DNA from: Enoplolaimus lenunculus
Taxonomy: Eukaryota > Nematoda > Enoplea > Enoplida > Thoracostomopsidae
Assembly: GCA_030248215.1 (NCBI GenBank)
Contig: JASANG010003008.1
Span: forward strand, 124,001 to 188,000
Reading direction: 5' to 3'
Length of the DNA stretch: 64,000 nucleotides
The translations under genes and the position numbers were made by a program. Positions 1 through 11,100 of this stretch are shown piece after piece (the stretch's first letter is position 1; the number at the start of each line of letters is the position of its first letter). The notes beneath the pieces are model-generated. The model was not told where the DNA came from. It saw only the letters and a program-made list of their open reading frames with translations, and did no database searches.

Positions 1-156
1 GTTGACAGCTACAAAAATATTAGGTGTCATTTGAGCCTGTAGCCAGATCACGGTGTTATAGAGAGAGCCAAAAAATTTGATACTTGTTTCCTTTATCCCC
101 ACTCCCAACAAAAATTTGTTCTCGCCTGCACATAATGACTGGATCAACACAATTTT

Positions 157-558
157 GTAGCGACCTGAATACGAGGGGGACTAATATTTGTTTGGCCTCT
201 CAAGATTTCACTTGGTTATGGACTATTATTTATATTAACTTGCGCTCTACCACCTTTCGTTACTCATATATATCCGGTACTGCAATTATCCGTTGAATTA
301 AACGTTTATTTATTACACTTAGAAATGTACTTTCAAAACTAAGGTATGCTTTAAAAATTTGAACTGAACTTTATTTGGTCCTGGAGTCATTTATGCACTA
401 CAATGAGGGATAATTGACATTTATGGACTCAAATTAGGGTTTAGGGACGCTATTCGCTTACGGGTTCTTATTAGAGATACGGACTCTGATTGATTGAGAC
501 TCAAAATGGGGACTTCCTCCTCATATTACCTGCCCCGTTCTTATTCGCGTCACTACAG
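157..558 (+). mobile_element. TA-target miniature element, family A
   Basis: This copy follows the family consensus from the GACC-GAATA-GAGGGGG end to the ...TTATTCGCGTCACTACAG end, followed by TA. Shared internal landmarks are TTTGGCCTCTC, CCGTTGAATTAAACGTTTAT and GGACTC blocks. It is non-coding. Confidence 0.75.
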
Positions 559-1104
559 TAGGCGAAAGCTTAAGCTTAGGTTTAGGCTTATCTGGATTAT
601 GTCTAAACCAAAACACTAAGCCTAATCTTAGGATTAGGAAAATAAGGAACATCATAGTGGATAAAGCTTTCGACCTCTATTTAAATAAACAATAGTGTAG
701 AGGAATAAAACAAATACCAAAATTTCTAATGGGATACAAAATTACTAATGGGATAGGAAGCAAGTTTGCATAATTTACAAACCGGCCCCCAAATGCCTTT
801 TTTGCGGAGCCAGATTTTATTCAGTGCGGCTGAGCTCGCACCGTCAACATTTGGCTATGAAGCCGCAATCAGTCCGATTCGATTCAGTCTAAAGAACGAA
901 AGCCAATCACGTTTGTGTAACAGCGGGCGAATGAAAATTTATTTGAACATTACTTTTGAAACAACTCTCAATTTATTTTTAAGTTATTTTAAAAATTAAA
1001 ATATTGACCGTATCTTTTCGACCGAATGGCACAAAGCAATGCTGTAAACGGAATTCCGATTGCGGTCAGAATTTGAATTCAAATCCAGTTCCGATTCCAA
1101 TATA

Positions 1105-1553
1105 CTGTATTGACCCGAATAAGAGGGGGAAGGGTAATAAGAGGGGGGTCCCCATTTTGAGTCCAAATCAATTGGAGTCCGTTTCCCTAATAAGAGTCCG
1201 TAAGCGGATAGAGTCCCTAAACCCTATTTAGAGTCCATAAATGTCAATTAACCCTAATTGTAGCAGCGCATAAATGACTCCAGGACCAAATAATTTGAGT
1301 TCGAAACTCTAAAGCGTACTTAAATTTTGAAAGAATGTTCCTGAATATTACCTTGTATTATCGCTCAACCTTTTCATGCAAGGCAAAAAACGTTTAATTC
1401 AACGGATAATTGCAGTACAGGATATATATCAGTGACGAAGGGCGGCGGTTCGTGTGTTAAAATAAATAACAGTCCGCAACCGAATAACAAGGGGGTACCC
1501 GCTGGAGAGGCCAAATAAATATCAGTCCCCCTCTCTTATTCGGGTCACTACAG
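1105..1553 (-). mobile_element. TA-target miniature element, family A, full copy
   Basis: This 449-base element is bounded by TA on both sides. Its terminal inverted repeats are CTGTATTGACCCGAATAAG on the left and CTTATTCGGGTCACTACAG on the right. TA duplication and length suggest a non-autonomous Tc1/mariner-type element. No coding capacity is seen. Confidence 0.85.
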
Positions 1554-2154
1554 TAATCTAGTACCGTTTGGCACCCTGCATGGCACGTCAAAAATTTAAA
1601 GCAACAATTTTTGTAAGTACTCTAACAACCAACAGCGCGCATGCACCAGGTGAAAAATGTAATTAACGGAATAAAATCGCTAATTAAATATTGCAACTCC
1701 AGTTTTGGTCCAGGCCTGTAGATAGTTTATGTTGCTAGGAGAACTAAAAAAATTTAGGAGCGGGGTACAAGGATTTCCGATGACTTACAAGCGAGTTTGA
1801 AACCTTTCTATAAGGAGTCAAAACTTCTCTATGGGGATTGAGTTTCCCTGTCCTCCATCTGGGTATGGGCGCTTTTCGGCAATGCCAAAATTTGCACAAC
1901 CTACGGCTCCGGTTCAGTTGTTTTTCACTCCAGATGGACTCTTGTCTTTTGCGTGGACGAAAGTTTCACATGGGTATGAGGGGTAAATCAATGGGTTAAT
2001 TTTATTTCCCACAGTTTTTACAACTACAAATCTATAAAGCAGGCAAGCTCTAAAACAACCTGTATATACAGTAAAAAATACAAGCTCAATAATAGTTACA
2101 AAGCCAAGCTTTTAATATATTTGCACTATATTATACAGGCTAAAACTATATACA

Positions 2155-2668
2155 CACACTGTAAATTCCAATGAGTTGATTAATCAATTCAACTAGCGAG
2201 TTGGTTATTTCTGAGTTAATAACAGCAAACTTTAACTTACTCTGAGTCGAATTGATTCTCACTCTGATTTGAGTTAACTCTGGGTGAGATGATTAATTAA
2301 TTCAGAATGAATTGACTGAACTCAATGTTCTGAGTTCTGATAGTCCTAACTGAGACTGAGTGATTCAATTCATTCTGAGTTAAAATCAACTCACTGAAAT
2401 TTACAGCGCACTATAAATCCCAGTGAGTTGATCTTAACTCAATATGAGTAGAATCACTCAATCTCAAGTTAGGCCTTTCAGGACTCAGAATTCTGAGTAT
2501 AAGTAAAACTCACTCTGAGCTAATTATTCAACTTACGCGGAATCAGTTGAACTCAGGGTGAAGATCAACTCAACTTAGAGTGACTTAATGTTTATAGGTT
2601 ATTAAACTCAGAAATAACTAACTCTCTAGCTGAGTTGGTTAATCAACTCATTGTAATTTACTGTGTAC
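2155..2668. mobile_element. Long palindromic TA-target element, family G (AACTCACTG type)
   Basis: The left arm CACTGTAAATTCCAATGAGT pairs with the right arm ACTCATTGTAATTTACTGTG, and the whole 510 bases fold on themselves through many GAGTTGA / TCAACTC tracts. A second end-like CACTATAAATCCCAGTGAG at about 2410 suggests two elements joined. Relatives are at 14506-14725 and 55165-55350. Confidence 0.72.
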
Positions 2669-3449
2669 GCTTTTTGATAAAAAGAAAACAATCGCTAGTA
2701 CAAATTGCCCTGCTAAATTGACTTCCTTGATACTCTTAATTAAAACTCCTGGCGGATCCAAAATCTTCTGCTAGGGTGCGTGCGATATACGAAAATTAAA
2801 GTTGCTCAAGAACAATTAGCAAGGCGTAATTTTAGTACTAAATCTTAACATAAAATTTTAGGTTTTGATCTCTGTTGTGATGCCTTGGCTTGGGTAGCAC
2901 CTCCCCTTGGATCCACCAGTGAATTGAACGGTACAAGAATATTCGAAATTGGTCAACGTACCCGATTCGAAAGGCACATTATGACGGTTCCGTCAACCAA
3001 CTAAAAAATATAATTAAAACACTGGTAGAAAAAATTAATATAATATATTCACGGCCAGTTATATATACAAAACTACCTAATTTTCCAGTTTCAACTTAAG
3101 TTGGAATGCTGACATCTATAGGTGTAATACAAATATATAAATGAAAAAAACTATGTTGTATCCACGTCAGCAATTTATCCATATCGCCAATATGCATAAT
3201 TACGGCAGCAATTGCCTCTGTGACTAGGGGTGGCGGTTCCTCCCAAACTTCAGGTGAATCGCTCAGTGAGTCGAATTTGACTCTGGCGGAGTCGAATTTG
3301 ACTCAGTTTCTGTAGTCAGGAAAAGCCTATTTCCCAGAGAATCAATTTGACCCCCTATTTTTACAGTGTACCGTTCGTTTGATTCCAGGTTAGTTCGTCT
3401 ATCCAAGAGTGCATGATACAAGGGTATGCAACAATTTGGGTTCCACAAG

Positions 3450-4012
3450 GTACAAAATATACCACCAGGCGTTGCGTTTGCGGCCGATTCACGTAATCTG
3501 GGGTGGGGGTCGCTATCACATGCAGTACTTCAAATTTAAATCATAAGCAGAGCGTTTTTGATGCCCTATACAAACACTGCCATGGTTCGCACATGCTGTA
3601 CCCCCTAAACGAGAGGAGGTAGGCCAATATGCAACGTATACTGGGAATGTTCATTTGCTCACAGAATGTACCTAGTTGCACACTCTCATAAAAAGAGTCA
3701 TTATCGACTCCCTTTCAAACGAAGAGTGGATGATCACTCGAGGACAAGAGTGTGCAATTTTGGGATTGCGCGTGTTGCAATATGTACCTGCACTCGTGCG
3801 TTTTTGCTATACCACCCTTATTTAGGGGGTCGATGTTGTTTTTGCCATTGGCATATTATGTATTTCGTGCGTCTGCGCAACTTTCAACCCGACCCCTAAA
3901 TAAGGTGGGATCCGCAGAAAATTCAACGTGCGCTGGTTACATTCTTTTGTACACAGAATGCACCCAGTTACACACTCGTGTAAAGAGAGTCATTATCGAC
4001 TCTTGGTCTAAC
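3450..4012. repeat. GGGTACATTCT palindromic repeat, family I, two joined copies
   Basis: Blocks reading ACAGAATGTACC-AGTTGCACACTC and GAGTCATTATCGACTC occur twice around GCGTTGC...ACCCCCTTATTTAGGGGG segments. The layout is that of two palindromic elements joined near 3722. Confidence 0.65.
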
Positions 4013-6134
4013 TAAGTAAGGTAAGAAATTTCACTTGTAACTAGATGTGCTTTGCCAAACCGGTGCTTTTGGCTCAGTGGCCCTGCACTAGGTTAATTAC
4101 TAACCTGGTATGCAATATTAGCGATATGAATAAATTTGCACCCTGACTGCGACATATATACCATACATATACGTACCACACGACTACGAACACGCAAGCC
4201 AACTAACGAACTAATCAAACTCTGTTTGTTTACTAAAAGCGTTATTTAAGTAAATCAGTTTTAGCAAAATTCATGCGTAATTTTTTTTAATTTCCCAATA
4301 TTTCGCGCAACAGGCGTTTGTCCAAAAACAATCAGATTTTCAATAACCTCTACTGATGATTCCATACCTAAATTTAAATTTTCGAAAAATTTGACATTTT
4401 TGAAGGCATATTGTTGACTTAGCTATAAGAAATTTTTTGCAAAAATGCTCAATTTATATAGCATTTCACACAGTTTGTGCATCTAAACCAAATACTTTAA
4501 AATCCTTGCTGTTCAGCTACTGGTTCGTCGAGTTCTGGCCAAATAACTAAATGAGTTAATCTGACAGTATTTAATGCGTCTAGTTATACATAAAATGGAG
4601 AGACATTGTTTTATGAGAATCTTAAATATGCAAAAAATTTTCAAAATCTAGCCGCTTTTGGTCAAACACACGTTAGCCAGGTGATAACAGAAAAGGTAAG
4701 AGACACGCTTTCTACAGGTGAGGTGATATCTGTTAGCACCCAGGGTGGCAACTGTGAAAGTTCACGAAGCGGGAAGCGCAGACCTATTGCAGAAGATTTC
4801 GCCTGTGTAACTCATGTTTGTTTACATAATCCAACAATTCTAAAGCTTGTAAAGATTTTGCGGTTTTAAGCCTTCATCTTGCCAATGTTGTACGACCAGG
4901 AATTAAATATTTCACACTTAGCTTCTTAATATTTATAACGAATTGTTAAATAAATATTTAGCTAAAAGTTATCTGATTATTAAAAACAGCAAAATTACAT
5001 AGCTACTTCAAATGGTAATTTCGAACCGCATACACGAAAAGCATGCTAAATTATCTGAACAATTGAATGTCAGCAAAAAATGGCTTTAGCATTTTTACAG
5101 AAATATAAAATTTTTGGCGATTGGAACCGCTTTAGACATTAATGAATGCAACGTTGACAAGATACGGAAAGAAAACAACGGAAGTCGAGCGTTACCAGTG
5201 CGAAATCGGGTATGTTTTCCCGCTACCAGCTGTACTGTTCGTGCAAATTTTTATGACTAATAAATGGATGAATTGAACAATACAATAAAAATGCCTAAAA
5301 TACAACATCGGTTGAACAAAAATTTACGCTTTCGGCGCAATTTACAAGTTTTAACATATCGAAATGGACGTTCAGGTTGGATGAATAACTACAAAACTTT
5401 GAAACCTAAAAGTGTCCTTCCCATCCCAAAAATTCTGAATTCGCCAGTGGAGGTTTGCAGGCTGATTAGTTTCTGTACTGTAACAATAAGCAAAAAAGAA
5501 GCTTTTGCCACAGCCTGATATTACAATGATTCTAGGCAGCCAGACAGAGTTATAAATATGTCCATGAATGTAGAACAAATATTTAGACAGTTTAAAAGTA
5601 TAAACGTCGACTAAGATATTAGAAAATTTATACTTAAACGAAGTATTAACACAAATCTATACGAGCAAAACGCAAGCGCTGCGAACTATTGAAAATTGAA
5701 CACAGCAAGGGTCAATTTTGAACCACTATGACGTTGGCCACAAACAAGGACTGTAGTCAGGATTGCAGTTCGACAGGGTATTAGTCATGTGTAAAATAAA
5801 TATATTTTGGCCTCTAGTATTTACGAGGTTATTCTGAAGCCCGTTAAAAGTGCTTTTTTGTCTCTTCAGAAGTTTCAGAACGGCTAGTTTATCCACTTTA
5901 TCTCTCGCCTTGTATCCAGCCCTGTTGACGACATTATTTTAAGCATATTTTTATATTTAATCAAAATTTGTGTCCAACTGAAAATTTCAGAAACCGTTCA
6001 ATGAACCGATTGCAAGCATGTCTCAAGTCATCAATAGATATCTTAAATTCCGGTCCGTTAAACACGGGGAGCTATTGCGCATCACCAAAAATATACATTC
6101 CGGTATTTTTTAAACCAAAACTCTTTTAGAAAGA

Positions 6135-6253
6135 AATTTGAATTCTAACTAATCAATATTTGAAATTCTAACTATTTATATTTGGCATTCTAACTATCTA
6201 TATTTGAAATTCTAACTATTTATATTTGGCATTCTAACTATCTATATTTGAAA
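6135..6253. repeat. Tandem array, ~46-base unit
   Basis: Alternating TATTTGAAATTCTAACTA and TTTATATTTGGCATTCTAAC blocks, about 2.5 units, AT-rich. Confidence 0.85.
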
Positions 6254-6615
6254 TCTAAACAGATGCCAGGTTTGAATATTAATGGTTTAAAAATTAAGAA
6301 AAATTCTGAAATGCGTGATCCAGATCTAAAGTATATAACTTTAAATAAGACTACTTTTAACCCGTCTCAAAAAGCGTTATGCAATATATCTTACCAGTCG
6401 GTCCCACTCAAGGTAACATATCGAAAAATAGTCGATGCCGCATTCTCTGAAACAAACAATCATAGTTGTAATAGTGCTTAATTGAGCGTCTAACGGCCAT
6501 AATGCAAATTTCAAGATTTATTGATAGAAAAATAATCGTAAAATTAATCAGATATAAAGTAATTTCGACTTTACATCCCTTGCCCGAGATTTTGATTAAC
6601 CTAAATTCACGTGCC

Positions 6616-7358
6616 TTAAGCTCTGTTCACACGTGCAAGTTTTTACAGCGAGAACTCGTGGTTGCAGCTTGATTGAAATACTTGCAGTTGCAAGTATTTT
6701 CAAGAAAACGTCACATTTATTCTGAATTAACTCATGAATTTATATGAATATTTTGCAATCGACTGCAATAAATGTCAAACAGAAGTTCAAAGTATCAGTT
6801 GGGCCAACGATGATGAATTAATTCCACTTGGAAGGCTATTGTTCATACCGGTAAATGAATTAGTAATTTGCAGCTACAAGTTCTCCGTGTCCATTTTCTA
6901 GCAAAACTTGCAGCTGAATGTTTCAGCTGCAAGAAACAGTCTCGCGTATAGAAGTATTTACTAGAAATCTCATGACTTAAAAACGCTTTCATACCGATAT
7001 ACTTTCTATTTCTTGCTTAACAATGTAAAACTTATACCGTCACAATCGCCGTAGACTGTGCAATATCAAAAAACTTTGATATTTGAATAAATTCAAGCTT
7101 CTTGAATAAATTATAAGTTTGAATTAAATCAAGAAGCGTTCAGCGACACAGTTTTCGATTCACCAATCAAAATGCAGGTGCAATAATTCAAGCGACTTGC
7201 AACTGCGTCGCACGTGCGAAATAAATTTAATGGTATGAATTATAGTTAATTATTTGCAGCTGCAAGAATATCAAAGCTGCTTTGTGACCAATTTTACGCA
7301 TGCAAGTTTCACGTGCAAGTTTTGCTGCAAAAACTTGCACGTGTCAATAGAGCTCAAG
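6616..7358. mobile_element. 740-bp element with long terminal inverted repeats (CACACGTGCAAGTTTTT)
   Basis: CTCTGTTCACACGTGCAAGT at the left matches the complement of CTTGCACGTGTCAATAGAG at the right over about 33 of 36 positions. The interior carries many TTGCAGCTGCAAG-type motifs in both directions and no gene. The flanking TTA / CAA would fit a decayed 3-bp PIF/Harbinger-type duplication, but this is tentative. It lies in intron 17. Confidence 0.72.
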
Positions 7359-7504
7359 AAAGCTTGAGTATTAACTTTTCATAAAATTTTACAAAGTGAA
7401 TAAAACCAACAATTATAAAATAAAGGAACGTTTACAAGGTCTACGAAAAAGCATATTTTAGTCAAAATCAAAATGTATCGAGTTATTTTAACCGTTTCGC
7501 ACAT

Positions 7505-7852
7505 AGAGTAAACTCTGAGCAACTTAGAGCAATAAGTATACTTAAAACTCTGAGCAACTTAGAGCAATTAGTATACTTAAAACTCTGAGCAACTTAGAGC
7601 AATTAGTATACTTAAAACTCTGAGCAACTTAGAGCAATATGTATACTTAAATTAATACACAATGCATAGCGTTTTACAATTAGTAAACAAATTTTCACAA
7701 GACGTGATAGCCCCCTCGTGACCGAGCTTTCACAGTCAAGCTCCTGCAACTGTGTGGTGATGGCAAACGCCTCCTCTAGTTTGGCTGCAATTCGAATCCT
7801 GGTTTCAAACAATTTTTTATTTGTAATACTACATGTATGTGAGAAAGGGTCA
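7505..7852 (+). mobile_element. Family C copy with internal tandem expansion
   Basis: It has the tRNA-like segment (about 7732-7805), the ACAAGACGTGATAGCCCCCTCG landmark region and a right end ATGTGAGAAAGGGTCAA. The segment that in other copies reads GTTGCCTATAGGCAACT is replaced by a 39-base tandem array. Confidence 0.7.
7515..7650. repeat. Tandem array, ~39-base unit
   Basis: AACTCTGAGCAACTTAGAGC is followed by AATTAGTATACTTAA, repeated about four times with only a few differences. It lies within a family C element. Confidence 0.88.
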
Positions 7853-8060
7853 AGGAAACGTGCACCATCATTCGCATTTTAAATAGACTTGAATGTTTCA
7901 GGAGGGTTATACAAAGGTTTTCGTTGACCTACAAGCAAGCTTGATAATTTTCTAGCCGGACGAAAATTTTTCCACGTTTGGGACAGAGCCTTCCTCGCCC
8001 TCCCTTGGTACGGGCCTGTTCCTAACCCAGCGTTTTATCGACGCCCATGTACGGACATAC

Positions 8061-8164
8061 TCTTTAAAAACTGTATGATAATGGGATCCTTTATGACACG
8101 CGGCGTTCAACATTGTTGTAAGCGTAACAAGTGATGGCACTGAACTTTTGTGAAGATCAGAATC
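8061..8164 (-). CDS. BAIAP3: Munc13-4-like exon 17 (last one visible)
   Basis: This encodes [20 protein letters not shown] then [14 protein letters not shown] plus two bases. It corresponds to the vertebrate 'LPGLVVLADAVYDDLQFCYSVYASLF' helix that opens the MUN/MHD part. The acceptor is TTTTTAG and the donor GTATGT. I found no exon with the required phase between here and base 1, so the next exon should lie outside the window. Confidence 0.9.
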
Positions 8165-11100
8165 CTAAAAATAACACATCATACACCATTGTTTAAACGA
8201 GCTCAGCCCCCATTTGTTCGCTAAAGTATTAGAAATTTCGCAAAAAATCAAGTATTTACTGTGTTGAACTCATTAGTTCCGCTAATTAAACTTAGCTAAA
8301 TTTTATAAATAGTAATTGTTTTGTGGACTGATCTTTATATTGTTAACAAAGTTTGCTAAAAAAATACGTATGTGGAACGTTCCAGCTTTAATAATATAAA
8401 TGTGGGTAGTAGGATCTTTCAAGCTTTCCAGTTTTAAGCGCTGCTCCGGCTAATAGCAAAAAAATCAAGTTGTGAAGTCGAAAACATATCTCTGCCAATA
8501 AGATTACAGTAAGTGCCATGAACGTTGAACAAAACAGACACCAAACACCTATGATTCCAAGGGCGTAAGTATTTGGGAAGATATAAAAATCAAAGTTAGT
8601 AAACATCTTATTTAAAAATAGCCTAGGAGGAGGATTGACCCCTTAACCCTACCTACCTACGCCCTTAAACCATTCCGATATACCTGTTTGATTTCTGCGG
8701 AACTATGGAGTTGATCTGGTTGTTGGTTACCAGTTGCCATAGCGACTCTTTTGCATTTTTCAAAATGAGTATACGCACTTTTCTGAAATACGAACAAACT
8801 GCAGTCGAGTGTTATCAACAAATTGCTATATTTACACAACAACACAATGATTTAGCACAAACGGAACAAAATTGAAACTTCCAAAGAAGCTAACAAAACA
8901 TTTCAATATTTTGAAAAATCGAACTACAAAAATAAGGTCGCTAGAAAACTTCGACGTGTATTTAGACGCGTACTGTTATACTTGTCGTATGCCAAACTGT
9001 TATTTAGGCTAATTTAATATTTTATGTACAGTTTGGACTACGCTAAACTGCTATTAAACCGACTATTCAATCGGAATTTAATTACATGATCAGGCAGACG
9101 CATTACAGACAAGCAATCGGCTATGGCAATGCTATCTTGTTCAAAAAGATCGTTTCTCATTGCTATTTAGCTTAGTTTGGACTGTAATTTACTTTAAAAT
9201 AGCAGATTGGCCTACAACATATACACGATTGATCACGACTAACCAAAAAATATAACAGAAAATGTCGCAGAGTTCCATGGATGTCTGAATATTTTATGAC
9301 AGATTAAAGATATATATATATATTACCTTTAGAAGTGAAATCAAATGATGGTTTAAATCCGGTTGAAACGGCAAACATTTTTTGACCAATTTGCTTTCGT
9401 GAATTTTTATTAAAATCCTGTAAAATATTTTAAATGTTAATATAGAATGCGCAGCTTAACATAAGCTTTGAATGACGAACAAAAAAGCGATAGTTTTCCT
9501 ATAACACCATGGGTTTCATCGACTAAAAAATTCCCAGGTCCTGGTCGTTGTAGCAATTTGACGCAATATGCTTGCTTACTCTGTTTGTATCGATTAGCAA
9601 TACGCTAGACATATGTTTATTATCTTCCTGTAATTCTGTAACTACTTAGTATTTATGTACACAAGTATTTCCTCTGTCAATGCAGGAGCAAGCTAGTGTG
9701 CCCATCCCAAATTTTAAGGGCGTTGGCGCCGTGCGCCTTGCCATGATTAAAATATGTTTTAAATTGTGAATTTTTCAATTTTAAATATATATGTTGAATA
9801 TTAACGGCTATTATTTATCTCAAATCTTGTTACGGTGGGGCACCCCTTTGGGGTGGTGGCTCCCACAAGTAGGGGTAGCGGTAGGAAGATGGACGCCGCA
9901 CTCTCTCCAATCAGAGCTTAATTCTATTTAGTTAATACACTGCCACACTGATCCATCGTTAACGATTTATCAATTTTCTTCAAGGAATCAATAGTTTAGT
10001 CGTTTTTCGGCTCCGCTTCCACCATAAAATTCAAATTATTCAGCAGATGAAACTAATATATTCGTTACCACAGCTACTTGCAAATAATAGACTGTGCCGC
10101 AACATTTAGAGATGTTTTAGATTGTGAAATTTTGTGGTTATTACGTAGAATTTTATTTTTCTTATTATCCATATACATCAATATTGTGACAGCTTGCTTA
10201 CTTGAGCAGATCGTGTAACTTTTTCAGCGATGATTTACTTTTCGCCGCGAATATATCTCGGTGGTTGTAAATCTGATCGTATGCAAATTTATTGAACGTC
10301 GCTAAAGCTTCTGCGAGAATTTCTTCCTGAAAGCACGACGTATGGCTTTGAGCAAATATAAACTTTAATTAGTTAAATTTATGATATACGAAAAAAATTA
10401 TTCATTAACGCTGAAACCCTCAAAAGAGTTTTTAAAACAAGATGTCAAATCGCGTGTGGTATATTGATTTTTGCTCCTATTAAAACCGTACAGTCAACGA
10501 CAGGTTACACTCCTGCATGCAAGCTTAATCTTATGCCTAGGCCCGTATTCTCAAATGCATGTAGAACCTATCACCAGCTAGTGACAGGTCCTATAACATT
10601 CAAACCAGTAAATGCTAAGGCTTAAGATACCGCACATCTCGAGAATATAGGTACTGAGCTTAACGCCTATGTTTCTATCTACGGCCCTTATATCCTTTTC
10701 CACTCAAGCTTTTTACTAAAGTTTAAACCCAAACCTAAACCTGGCATACTGCATACGTTTAATTCTGAATGTTCGCCTAAACTTAATGCCTATCCCTAAG
10801 TTATACCAAAAAATGAACATTTCGAAAACTAAGCGAAAATATCGTACAACATCGCTAAACTATCACATTTCAAAAATTAACGAATGTAATTGCAAATACA
10901 CGAAGTTTTCATAAATAAAAAGCAAACAACGCTTTCGCTAGAACGCGAACAGAGGGAAACTGCAAGAGAGCCATTCGCATTTTTCAATGACTTCGACTAA
11001 GTTATTTTAAGTAACTATTAATGCTAGCTGAGACAACACTGTAGTGACCCGAATAAGAGGGCGGACTGATATTTATTTGGCCTCTTCAGAGGGCACTCCC

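Noticed and set aside
8388-8606. 72-codon hydrophobic minus-strand frame between exons 16 and 17
   Set aside because: Including it would break the phase between exons 16 and 17, which join directly in the family protein. It is intron sequence.
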